A program made the translations under genes and the position numbers. Below the pieces are notes generated by a model. That model had not been told where the DNA came from and made no database searches. It saw only the letters and a program-made list of their open reading frames with translations. Positions 1 to 44,100 of a stretch of DNA of 64,000 bases are shown in pieces (position 1 is the stretch's first letter; every line of letters starts with the position of its first letter). Origin of the DNA: Archivesica marissinica (lineage: Eukaryota; Mollusca; Bivalvia; Venerida; Vesicomyidae); assembly GCA_014843695.1 (NCBI GenBank), contig CM026391.1:21322626-21386625 (forward strand). The letters run 5' to 3'.

Positions 1-33412
<33,412 letters not shown>

Positions 33413-33520
33413 ATTTTTCTAACCGTCTCAGATCTATGAGCAACAAAATATTGAAAATTGCCGGCTGAATTTTGGCGCAGGTTGAAAATCTCGCACGTTC
33501 TCGGATGGTTCTCGTGAATG
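33413..33520 (-). promoter_or_regulatory. Putative ISWI 5' UTR / promoter-proximal segment with E2F-like site
   Basis: Directly upstream of the start codon. On the plus strand 33471-33478 reads TTTGGCGC, which fits the E2F consensus TTTSSCGC. E2F control of chromatin genes is known in animals; here it is inferred from one short match. No TATA box or clear initiator is seen. Confidence 0.35.
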
Positions 33521-33639
33521 ATAAAACTCGTTTGTTGCCGTACATGCTTCTTTTTCCAAAATTCGTGTCGATTCCCTATATACTATGCATTAGTACGAAA
33601 TATATTAATTGTTGGTTTTTTAATTTGTGTGTGTTTTAA

Positions 33640-33840
33640 GTTGCGCCAACAGCCTAGGTCATATGGCCGGCGCCTCTCCGACTATTATTGGCGGAGGAAG
33701 ACCCCGGGAACAGTAGTTCAGGCATGGGCGGGAACCCAGGGCAGGTATCTAGAACCACCGATATTCGCCAAGTCAACTGAATAGTTGAAAAATTTCGACA
33801 GCCTCAGCGGTCAACTACCTCAACCACACGGTCAATGGCA
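33640..33840 (-). mobile_element. Unclassified interspersed repeat, second copy
   Basis: Shares AGGTCATATGGCC, TATTATTGGCGGAGGAAGAC and an ACTCAACCACACGGTCAATG-type end with the element at 13845-14078. Confidence 0.5.
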
Positions 33841-34569
33841 GATGCCCCTTGAAGGCTTGATTACTTTACAACTGTATTAACTTCTAGCATAATCATTTTG
33901 TATTGCTGGATTCACTTTACATATACTAGTGAGCAAATAGATCGGGCCACATGTTCTAGAAACATTAATCAGAGCCAAAACGTACAGGTGTCCAGCGAAG
34001 AAACAAACTACCTACCTCATGTGTCATCGACGCTGCCACCAAAAATGCAGTCTAATCGCCGCTTGGATTGGCCCTGATACCTTGGTTGTATATGCTATGG
34101 TAATTATCTTTCAATGGAGAGTTGATGCGAATCGTAGGTAGACCATTATAGCCAATCATTACATGGCTTGCACAGCTGTTTGTGTATGAAGAATTTGAGT
34201 TCAGGTGAAATTAGACCTGAAAGTATGTTGTGGTAAGCTTATGCCCCTTTTCTCGGCAGCGCCAACTCAGGCGACGAGTATGCCTCGGATGATAGGAGTA
34301 GTGATGTTATTTGATTTGAGCTGCATTTGTGCTTAGTTTCCGTTCAAGAAAGCTGTTCAAACGGTCCAGTGATTGACACGTTAGACGTGAGTCCAGGGAT
34401 CACACATTTATAATAGGGGTAGGGGAACCATACACTATTAACCTTACAGAAATTCAAGCATGTGATTATAATAATTTTTTATCATACATGTATTCTATGT
34501 TAATGTTTTAAACAATAAACATTATTTGTTTGTGATATAATTTCAACATTTACTGTGTCTCAGAAATGC

Positions 34570-35360
34570 TACATTAAAATCATTATTATTATTATTATAT
34601 ACCACACTTATATAGCACTCTTTTCATCTAAATATAAAACGTTCAAAAGCGCTTTACAGCCTAAAACATCACAAATATTGATAAAAACTTCCACATACAA
34701 TGAGATAAAACAAGACAAAATTAGCAAACACAATTACAATGGATTCTAAATATGCTATAAAATATTAGGATCTAAAATTATAACAATTAAAATATAGGTA
34801 ATAATTAAATAAAATGTGTTCATTTGCAGTCTTAATCCTGATTGAGCACAGACACTGTTCGATATTTATGTTCCATATGAACATTTAAAAAGGTGTGTCT
34901 TCAAAGCCTTCTTGAAAGAACACAATGTTGTTGCACTTCTAAGATTTGATGGAAGAGAATTCCAAAGTTTTGGGGCAGCAGTCATGAAACTTCTATCTCC
35001 GTATGTGACAGTCCGACTTCTTGGTAACACAAGAGTAGCTGCTTCATTTTTAGACCGTAAGTCTCTCCTTGGTATATAAACCTCAAGCAAGTTTCTCAAA
35101 TAAATCGGTGCTTCTCCATTCAATGCTTTATATGTGTGAGTCAGTATTTTATACTTTATTCTTTCTTGAACTGGTAGCCAATGAAGTTCTTTTAGAATGG
35201 GCGTTACATGACTGAAACGGGATGTTCTGGTTATGATGCGAGCTGCTGTGTTTTGAACAGTTTGTAATTTATTGGAAGTGTTTTTTGGCACGCCGTACAA
35301 CAGTGAATTACAGTAGTCGAGCCTGGATGTAACAAGTGAGTTTATGAGAGTTTACGTATT
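34570..35360 (-). pseudogene. 5'-truncated LINE (CR1/L2-like ORF2 end plus 3' UTR)
   Basis: An intact minus-strand frame (35300-34866, open further upstream with [15 protein letters not shown]) encodes [55 protein letters not shown] and [11 protein letters not shown]. This is the highly typical C-terminal segment of CR1/L2-type non-LTR retrotransposons. The 3' UTR has AAAGCGCTTTTGAACG and ends in an (ATT)n run at about 34577-34598. RT catalytic region missing. Confidence 0.88.
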
Positions 35361-35701
35361 CTATCAGGATTAAGTAATACATCGCAGGTGCACGTAGATA
35401 CTCACTATTCGGCGGAGCATACGTGTATGCAAGTGCTTGTAACGCACACACATTGGACGAATACAGTAATTCAATAGCATGTGTTTGTTAGAAGATATTG
35501 TCTCAAGTAGCATTAAAACTAAAAAAAGAAAAGTAAAGTGGTTGTTTATTATAATACATGTCACCCAGTTGAAAATGTCTGAATTATTATACACTTCTCA
35601 TTAACATCAATACTTCCAGAATCATTGCAGACCTGGCACCAGACTGATAGAAACCGGTAATCATTAATTAACTAGCTCACGCCTCACCAACCAACCAGCC
35701 A

Positions 35702-35771
35702 TATCGAGAGTGATTAATATAAGTTGAAAGATTTTGTTTCGCAATCGAGCTAATATAAATTTGTATAAACT
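35702..35771 (+). mobile_element. SINE family A tail fragment
   Basis: Only the 3' tail remains: AGTGATTAATATAAGTTG, TTCGCAATCGAGC, ATAAATTTGTATAAAC. Confidence 0.7.
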
Positions 35772-35874
35772 AATATCAGATAGAACCCCTTCCATAGTAT
35801 GACGTGTTAACTGCTGTACCACTGCTCGACTCCTTAGTACTCCTATTTAAGATGTCTCTAGGCATCCTTAATAT

Positions 35875-36370
35875 TAACCATAACTTGCAAATATTTGGTG
35901 AAACATATATAAATGTAGATGTCCGGGGTATATTCACCACCAAATTACCTTCAGTGGAAGTCGTAATTTAATTTAGCGCATTCACTTCATGTGTGAAATG
36001 GAGTTCGAACTCCACTGGAGCCATTACGATTGTGTCCTTATGCAAGGCATTTAAATTCCACGTTGCCTCTACTCTCTCCATTGTGGCGATGGATTCCATC
36101 AGAAATGAGGTCTCAATAGTGATTAATGTAAGTTGTATGAACTTGTTTCGCAATCGAGCTAAAATAAAGTTGTATAAATAAAAAAAAGAGTAATAGTGTG
36201 TGTGTATTTAGTCAGTAATAGATAAGAACTGAATTGGTCATCACGATTGAAAAGTGCCTATTTCAGACTCAATGGGAAATTTGTTGAAAAATACAACTTT
36301 TGTGGCAGACATAATTTGACTATATCATAATAGAGGTCTGGTGAAATTTCAATAGTATGTAGCCTTGTAA
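35875..36370. mobile_element. Diverged GGTCAGAC-family element interrupted by a SINE
   Basis: 35880-35955 (GCAAATATTTGG, TTCACCACCAAATTACCTTC) and 36230-36360 (TGTTGAAAAATACA, CATAATAGAGGTCTGGTGAA) match successive parts of 30658-31115. They are split by the SINE at 35956-36180. Confidence 0.65.
35956..36180 (+). mobile_element. SINE family A inserted in an older element
   Basis: Starts GGAAGTCGTAATTTAATTTA, has GAGTTCGAACTCCACTGGAG (B box) and the body CCACGTTGCCTCTACTCTCC, and ends AAAATAAAGTTGTATAAATA plus a short A-run. Confidence 0.85.
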
Positions 36371-37120
36371 CAAAATGAAAGTGACCATATTAACTACTGT
36401 GTAGTTGGGGCCTCTTTATCAATAGGTTTCAGCATATTTTGTCGTACTAATTGAAACATTTATTCAGTGATTTTATCATAAATTGGGACGAATGTATCTA
36501 TACCAGATAAAGGACAGTGGTGTATTATTATATATCACTTATAAGGGAAATTCCCGTTTATTTGATATAAATCCGACTAGTATTAGCAGATGTGGGATTA
36601 TTCTTTTCAAATCACTGTTCCCTTTATCAGTGAAATTAACCTCCAGGGCCTGATAAGAACGCGCAGTCATTATTGTATGTAACATATCGGCTGATACAAT
36701 TCATGAAAAGATCGTGCGTGTACCCTTATAGTGAGGGTGCTATAAATTGGACACCCGCACATTGCACTGACATTACTCTCGGAACATCACAATTGACTGT
36801 TGTGAATTGTACATGCGACAGATTTGGGTATGTACCTATATATGATATTGTTCGTAGTTGTCATTAGAAGTTATTTTATCTGAAACGACGTCTAAAGCAA
36901 CTGTCCGAGACGTTACCAGAAACATGTTGTAGTAAATCGTTATTCAATGTGGTTCTAGTGATTTACAACGATGAATATCTACTGTTCATTACATACATAA
37001 TAATTAACTAATAACTACTGTTGAATATATGGCTGGGGCAGTGTTGTTATCAGCTGTTGTTGAAAGGGGTGTCATGTACGCTCAAATTGCAGGAGCGGAG
37101 TAATAAGTCTTGAGTGGTTC
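36371..37120. other. Intergenic DNA, nothing recognised
   Basis: No supported coding region or repeat family between the nested element and the TA run. Confidence 0.5.
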
Positions 37121-37128
37121 TAAGTTTG

Positions 37129-37152
37129 TATATATATATATATATATATATA
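37129..37152. repeat. (TA)n microsatellite
   Basis: About 12 TA dinucleotides. Confidence 0.85.
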
Positions 37153-37349
37153 CCATATGAGGGGTACGGAGTCATTGTATATTTAGACCATGAAGGTCAC
37201 CATGTGTATTGATTCTACATAGACGTGTGTGTATTTATGTCCAAGCATTATGGTAACTATTGTCTTGTTGTTGTACCACAATGTTATAATATACGGTGGT
37301 AATAAGAGCTGAGTAGATTGACGTAGCACAAGGGTATTATATTTGTTAT

Positions 37350-37590
37350 TGTTGTAGTCGCTTCACGCATGAACCAGGAGCCGTGAGAGGTGGTGTAGCT
37401 CAGGGGCGTAGATCCGGTTCAGAACGATCGAGACAACGAGCTGGGGCACGAGCCGACTGGGAGAGTTTGCCGGCGTGAGCCGGTGACCTCCATAGACTGG
37501 AACGTGTCAGCGGGTAGCGGTAGCTGAGCAGCATCGAGTCCGCCGTCAGTGGACAGGGTCCTTAGGACGCAGGGAGTTAATCATCTTGTG
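37350..37590. other. Unexplained GC-richer block in the intergenic region
   Basis: About 240 bp with visibly higher GC and no similarity to repeats seen here; bounded on the right by a tandem repeat. No long frame. It could be a non-coding first exon, a promoter block or an LTR remnant. Confidence 0.3.
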
Positions 37591-37609
37591 CATTGTAAAT
37601 CTAGTGAAC

Positions 37610-37800
37610 TATCACTGTAATGGCAATACTTGCCAATCTTTGAAGTGTGCATTATAGCACTGTGACAGCAATACTTGCCAATCTTTTAAAGTGTGTATTA
37701 TATAGCACTGTGAAGGCAATACTTGTCAATCTTAACTATGTGCATTATAGCACTGTGATGACCATACGTGCCAATGTTTAAATAGGTGCATTATAGCCTA
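37610..37800. repeat. Tandem repeat, about 52-58-bp unit, four copies
   Basis: GCAATACTTGCCAATCTTT and GTGCATTATAGCACTGTGA recur four times with drift. Confidence 0.88.
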
Positions 37801-37925
37801 AAAGTTAAAGCCGAGTGTGGAAACGGCAGTTATTTAGATCTCGGAACTGTTACATAAATTAACGGCATTACCAGCCGTAGACCGGACTCTATACCGGAAG
37901 TTAAGCCACCATCTTTTTTTATTTT

Positions 37926-38152
37926 TATACAAATTTATTTTAGCTCGATTGCGAAACAAGTTCTTTCAACTTATATAAATCACTCTCGAGACCTCATTCC
38001 TGATGGAATCCATCGCCACGAGGGAGAGAAGAGGCAACGTGGAATTTAAATGCCTTGCCTAAGGACACAATCGTAACGGCTCCAGCGGGGCTCGAACTCC
38101 AGACCTTTCGCACCTGAAGCGAACGCGCATCCACTGCACCATCACGACTTCC
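37926..38152 (-). mobile_element. SINE family A, full length
   Basis: Minus strand: GGAAGTCGTGATGGTGCAGT head, GAGTTCGAGCCCCGCTGGAG, body, AAAATAAATTTGTATAAAAA tail. Confidence 0.88.
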
Positions 38153-38336
38153 ACCATCTGTGAAAAGCCAAACTACGGACAAACATACGTCTCCTACCAT
38201 TCATTGTCTTTGTTGCTAGTGTTGTTTTATGTATATTAAAATTTGTAAATCTGCTTTAGTCTTTATGCACTTGGTCCTGGTATCCGTGACCCTAAGAAGC
38301 TGGCCCTCGTGTCATTCTGTGACAAGCCTATGTATG

Positions 38337-38541
38337 TATGTACCATTAATGTCAAACCCCTTGCAGGAACGTAGACATGTTTTCCTGGGCAGGCTTAGCC
38401 GACCATAGCGGTTAACCAGTACTAAGCAATGTGTGTGAGGTGCCTTGCTCAATGACACTACATACGTGGCCTGACATAGTATTGAACCCGGGACGATATA
38501 TTCCAGATCCGACGCTCTACCACTGGACCACGGATGCCACA
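38337..38541 (-). mobile_element. SINE family E, full length
   Basis: Minus strand head GGCATCCGTGGTCCAGTGGT, then AGAGCGTCGGATCTGGAATA and CCGGGTTCAATACTATG. The body ends GGGTTTGACATTAATGGTAC. The head resembles a tRNA with A and B boxes. Confidence 0.82.
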
Positions 38542-38542
38542 A

Positions 38543-38645
38543 CCTAGTTGCTTAGTACTGGTTAATCGCTTAGGTCAGCTGAGCCAGCCCAGGAAAACAT
38601 GTCGTAAGTCCCCGCGAGGGGTTTGACATTAAAGGAACTTATATA
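38543..38645 (+). mobile_element. SINE family E, 3' part in opposite orientation
   Basis: CTTAGTACTGGTTAATCGCT through GGGGTTTGACATTAAAGGAA matches the body of 38337-38541, inverted and adjacent. Confidence 0.75.
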
Positions 38646-38649
38646 CCTA

Positions 38650-39200
38650 GTGGCGTCTGACCTAATCACATTCATTAATTTTGTGATTCAGCCATTTGAG
38701 TTATTTTTTAAAGCACCGGTCAAGCGCCTATGCGACTTCTTAGTGACCTTGTCTGTGTGCACAGTACAGTTCATATGTTAGTAATTCTAGGCACTTTAGA
38801 ACTAACCATCTTTTAGAATCTATGTATATATAGATAACCAACTTCATTGATTGATCGATATAATTGTTATTTAACTTTCCATCAAGTAGATAAAATGTGA
38901 TCAGGGTTAATGAGATGCTTATTCAATTATTGTTAGGACGATGGATACAAACATAATTCATTAGCTCACAGTACTCAGTAGTAATGAACCCACATTTGTA
39001 TAGATATTGGAACCTAGCCCTAGTCTAGAAAACCCAGTTTGAACCCTTTCTTTGTACAGCTGCAAAATGGTCAATGCACGACTATGGACATACTTTCAGT
39101 TTCAGTATTACAGAGTTGCTTGAAACTCTGGCGCAGGCTATGCTTGGGGGGAGAGTAGACAATCGGCAGACTCTAATATACAAGATTTATTATAACTTGT
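38650..39200. other. Intergenic DNA, nothing recognised
   Basis: No supported gene or repeat family. Confidence 0.5.
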
Positions 39201-39208
39201 ATGTATGT

Positions 39209-39371
39209 ATGTTCCATTAATGTCAAACCCCTTGCAGGGACCTAGACATACTTTCCTGGGCATGCTTAGTCGACCATAGCGGTTAACCAATACTAAGCAA
39301 TGTGTGTGAGGTGCCTTGCTCAATGACACTACATACATGGTCTGACCGAGTATCGAACCCTGTACCGTTCG
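39209..39371 (-). mobile_element. SINE family E, head-truncated
   Basis: Body identical in layout to 38337-38541 up to GGTTCGATACTCGGTCAGAC; tRNA-like head lost. Confidence 0.75.
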
Positions 39372-39429
39372 TAGTTTTTTTGTAGCTGTCCCATCTGAAC
39401 ACTATCTAATCCCCTGGACACTCACTTCC

Positions 39430-39606
39430 ACTCTTCATGGTCATAACTGACTAGTAAAAATATTCTTTCTTTCCTAGGACAATCTACAATTGGAATAATC
39501 TTCCACCAGTATTCCTCAGAACGTCGGGTCTCAACGGGTCCGCAGTTCAGCACGGCTGTAAACACCTAGAACTATTGACCCATTATCCTAACCTCACTTG
39601 CTTTTA
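39430..39606 (+). pseudogene. LINE ORF2 C-terminal remnant
   Basis: TD, two stops, then KYSFFPRTIYNWNNLPP in one frame. The same wording is seen at 29623-30261, where the two positions are tyrosine codons. The remnant ends at TAA about 120 bp later. Confidence 0.65.
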
Positions 39607-40200
39607 ACTTCTAAATATTTCAATATGCCTTGTAAATTTATGCACAAATTTCATTGCATATGGTTGTGCAGCAGTGTATTTATTATTTGACACAATTTAG
39701 AGTCTTTAATTAAATTGGTTGCTTTACCAATTATTACTTGTAGTAGGGGTTTGATAGAAACAATATATAGCATGGGGTGGGGAGGGGACGATGATGATTA
39801 AGCTTATTTACCCTCGCCTCCGGCGAACCATATGGGCGAGCGTACTAAGAAGTTTAGTTAACACGCATAAATTATAAACTAAGGTGATTAAGTTGTGTGT
39901 GTTATTAATACAATTTGGGGGAGGGGACAGGAGTATAGTGTATTATAACACAATTTTATTCATGAAGAAAAAGTGAACATGGTTATAGGTCACAGAATGT
40001 TCTCAAATCTTAGAATAATTCTTAAGTTTCCTGATTGGTTGATCAGAGTGCACAACTCAGAATTAAGAAATCATATCACTCGATGTTATTGAGTTTGACA
40101 TGGAACTAAAAAATACGGTTTCGGCTTATTTAATCAGTTGTACAGGTTCACCTAAAAGCAAACACACACCCTCTACATATGACTGACATCGACTTATGAG
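39607..40200. other. Intergenic DNA; only a weak hairpin-MITE fragment near 40000-40120
   Basis: TTCCTGATTGGTTGATCAGA with flanking GAATTAAGAA resembles the hairpin MITE family in part. Otherwise nothing is recognised. Confidence 0.4.
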
Positions 40201-40217
40201 TGATTATTTCCTGTTAG

Positions 40218-41064
40218 AACTGTAATGATCTTGTAAATTACATTTGTTTATTTGTAAGAACAGTAATGATCTTGTAAATTACATTTGTTTATTTGTAAGA
40301 ACAGTAATGATCTTGTAATTACATTTGTTTATTTGTAAGAACTGTAATGATCTTGTAAATTACATTTGTTTATTTGTAAGAACTGTAATGATCTTGTAAA
40401 TTACATTTGTTTATTTATAAGAACTGTAATGATCTTGTAAATTACATTTGTTTATTTGTAAGAACAGTAATGATCTTGTAGATTACATTTGTTTATCTGT
40501 AAGCACTGTAATGATCTTGTAAATTACATTTGTTTATTTGTAAGAACTGTAATGATCTTGTAAATTACATTTGTTTATTTGTAAGAACAGTAATGATCTT
40601 GTAGATTACATTTGTTTATTTGTAAGCACTGTAATGATCTTGTAAATTACATTTGTTTATTTGTAAGAACTGTAATGATCTTGTAAATTACATTTGTTTA
40701 TTTGTAAGAACTGTAATGATCTTGTAAATTACATTTGTTTATTTGTAAGAACAGTAATGATCTTGTAAATTACATTTGTTTATTTGTAAGAACTGTACTG
40801 ATCTTGTAAATTACATTAGATCAAATGTAATTTACAAGATCATTACTGTTTATTTGTAAGAACTGTAATGATCTTGTAAATTACATTTGTTTATTTGTAA
40901 GAACTGTAATGATCTTGTAAATTACATTTGTTTATTTATAAGAACTGTAATGATCTTGTAAATTACATTTGTTTATTTGTAAGAACTGTAATGATCTTGT
41001 AAATTACATTTGTTTATTTGTAAGAACTGTAATGATCTTGTAAATTACATTTGTTTGTTTGTAG
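40218..41064. repeat. Minisatellite, 42-bp unit, abutting zinc-finger gene exon 1 acceptor
   Basis: About 20 copies of a unit containing TGTAATGATCTTGTAAATTA and CATTTGTTTATTTGTAAGAA. The last unit becomes TTGTTTGTTTGTAG|GTG, the splice acceptor of the zinc-finger gene's first modelled exon. One unit near 40824 is inverted. Confidence 0.96.
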
Positions 41065-41067
41065 GTG

Positions 41068-41164
41068 ATGGGGAGCTATGTATTGTCACTACTTGTACAC
41101 GGGAACCAAGAGGATGCAATCAAGTGTCTGTTCATTAAACATGGATGGAATTTCATCAAAGCTG
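41068..41164 (+). CDS. Zinc-finger gene exon 1 (residues 1-32)
   Basis: Follows acceptor TTTGTTTGTAG|GTG (exon begins at 41065). Encodes MGSYVLSLLVHGNQEDAIKC and then LFIKHGWNFIKA, ending GCTG|GTAACT. No known domain seen. Because an acceptor precedes it, the true first exon is probably upstream of the 42-bp array. Confidence 0.6.
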
Positions 41165-44100
41165 GTAACTGTATTCAGTCATACATTTTACATGTTTAGA
41201 TACTGTATATAATTATATATATATCCATGGGTTAATGCATCCAACCAATTCCAAGATGCTAGCCTCATGGGGGCAAATGTACTTTTGTCACGGCTCATTC
41301 ATATGAAATATAGAAATTTAGCAGTGAAATGAAATGTGTTATTCCCATGGTTAAAAGCGATGTAATAACACATTTTATTCTCATTGATTGATGTTTATGG
41401 TTACCAGCCACATAACTTTGAAATGTCAACATGAACTTTTTCGGACTGAAGCTGTCTGTGGCACCATTTAGGATGTTGTCTAAGTGTGGCGTTCTAGCGC
41501 CATTTAGCAAATGTTACATCATATTCTATTATAATAGAGACACTTACTTCAGCTCTAAGATAATTTAAGTGAATGAATAAATTATCTTTCACTCATGAGC
41601 ATAGAAAACTATTATTAGGCATCACTTGAAATAATAATATTGCTTTCAATGTTTGTTTGGTGAAATATAATTAAAATATTCAGTCTGTAGACACATTCAG
41701 GGCTCATTCTACAGGGTGACTTGGACGAAATAGTCGCCCTATGAACCCTGACATCGCCCCCTGGGGCCCCCCACTTCTCCCTAAATAATATGTTTTGCAA
41801 TTTTCATACAAAATTTGTCCAGTAAGATACACTGGCCAATTAGAAAGCACTCCTTCTATTCATGCATTTTAACCCAATTTTGTTGACATTTGTTAAAATT
41901 TAATAACACCATTTAATGACGCAATCGTGTGCTTTCTCACTTCTCACAAAAATTCTGACCTAGAATGAGCACTGGGCACTGTGCAGTAGAGGAACCCTAT
42001 GAGTCAAGTCCAGGTCGCAGGGATCTCGATTTTCTGACCAAAAGTTTTGTCTATTTCATAGATGTTTGTTCTGTTACTGCTGAAAGTGTTGCAACTCAGA
42101 TGCAGGAAAAGGATGATATAGGTGTTGGTACATCAAAATATGACAACATGGATTACAGAGGTATGTATATTGCACAGAATAGCAAACGTAATTGTTACTT
42201 TTTATAATTTTCTTCAAAATTTTATTTAACGATTGCAAAGCAAGTTTTAACAACTTATATTAATCACTCTCCTTGGTGCGGATGAAAGCGTATATGTGGT
42301 AATTCATGTGGGAGGAAACCGGAGTACCCGGTGAAAACCCACCTGTCCGATCTGGCGACCACCGTACCATCTGACATTCTTCCTGGTCCGAGGATTGACA
42401 CCTGGGTTGCATTGGTGAGAAGCGAGCATGCTAACCACTGCGCTTATCGGACAGCCAATTTTTATAATTTTGCTTTCTATTTCGATCATTATGCATTCAT
42501 TTTTATTTAATTTTGATGTTTTTATTCTTCCTATGATAGAATCTCGATGAGTATGGAGACAGATAGTGTTTGTGCTGTCTGTTCTCCACATCCGCAGTAA
42601 CATTGCGCAACCTATGAAGAGACTCGGTAGATACTTCACAAACACTCAATGAGACAACTAACATTTGTATTAAATACAATATTTAAGGTAATTCAGACTA
42701 TCTAAAGTACAAGTGTACGATTCAACTACAGGCTTATTTATTTCAAAGTATAATTTTGTTTAAATGCTTAAAGCGACACTACATCAGTGAAAACACAAAT
42801 TTCTACAGAATGTATTTTCCTATCATTTGGTATAATTTTTATCCAAATATTGAGTATTTCAACTAATAAACAAACGTCGTATACGCGGTTTGTTAACATA
42901 ACAAAATAATGTAAACATCCATGCGTAATAGAACTAGTGTATCCTGAATAACACGATTTATGGTACAGATTTACCGTTATATCTCACATTTGTGCATATT
43001 TATTTGTAGACTATTCTTAGTTAAATGATCTCTAAGCGACATTATCTCGCATTTAGTATTGACTCCGATGACAAACAAACGTCAATTCAGGAGCATGGAT
43101 GACTGCTAGATGAAATCATGCTTTCAATCCACAAAAACACTTTTTATTGATTCAATTTGTATTTGCAATGCATTTATATGTGAAAAAATGCATTTTATTT
43201 GCGTTTTGTGATGTAATGATGCTTTAAGTAATTGCATTGATATTATTCATTGTTTTCATGAAATTGCAAAGCTGTAAATATGTACATAAATATAAAATGC
43301 TTACCATTTAAATAAAAGATCATAAATAAATAAAAGGTCATCTTATTTTGTGTGTTTGCAATATCTTTCGCAACGCATTAATGTATTGGATTGATACTTC
43401 ATATACATAATTGTTGAAAAATCAAGATGAAAATGTGTAACCAACCTGAGGTTCAAACCTGGTACGCTTCGCTTACAGGGCGAACGCTATACCTACTGAG
43501 CTAGCTGGCAGCATACATATACTCTCCCCAATGGTGACCAAAGTCCATATCGCGGCAGAAAAGTACGACTTAACCCTTTCAACCCCACAGGCCTCTAAAT
43601 AGGCTTATGAAAAGTGTAGATCCAGATGAGCCGGCTCGTAATGAGCCGGCTCGTAACGAGCCATCTCATCAGGATTTGCCAGTAATAATTATTACTATTT
43701 TTAGATAAAATTACCCATTTTGATAAATGAACTGATCCAAATGTAATTTTGTTATTAATTTATTGGTCTAAAAATATCATGGACCAGTCCATGTCAGTTA
43801 CTTGGGGTTGAAAGGGTTAAGGAATGAATCACGGGTTAATAGTTTGCATCGAAGTATGAACTACATTGGGCATGGTTAAAGTGTGTGGAGGCCGATAACA
43901 CAAAGAAAGTATAAAATGTTTTTAGTCCAGATTTGCAACATACACAGATCATCCTTGAAACAGCGTAAGCTGTAAGACATGCCTTTTCTCGCGACGAACG
44001 CTACCTAACACTGCGAATGCGCATGCCGTAACTTCGAGTGCGCATGTCAGCTGCATATCATTAGTTGAAAACCCTCCTGCGAAAATGTATACAATCAGGG

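Noticed and set aside
34866..35300. 144-codon intact frame as a host gene
   Set aside because: Wording is that of a CR1/L2-type retrotransposon ORF2 end, and it lacks the catalytic RT part; annotated as a truncated LINE.
41965..42207. 80-codon single-exon gene
   Set aside because: Its first third is the end of a MITE and its middle is zinc-finger exon 2 with proper splice sites; the frame is only an overlap.
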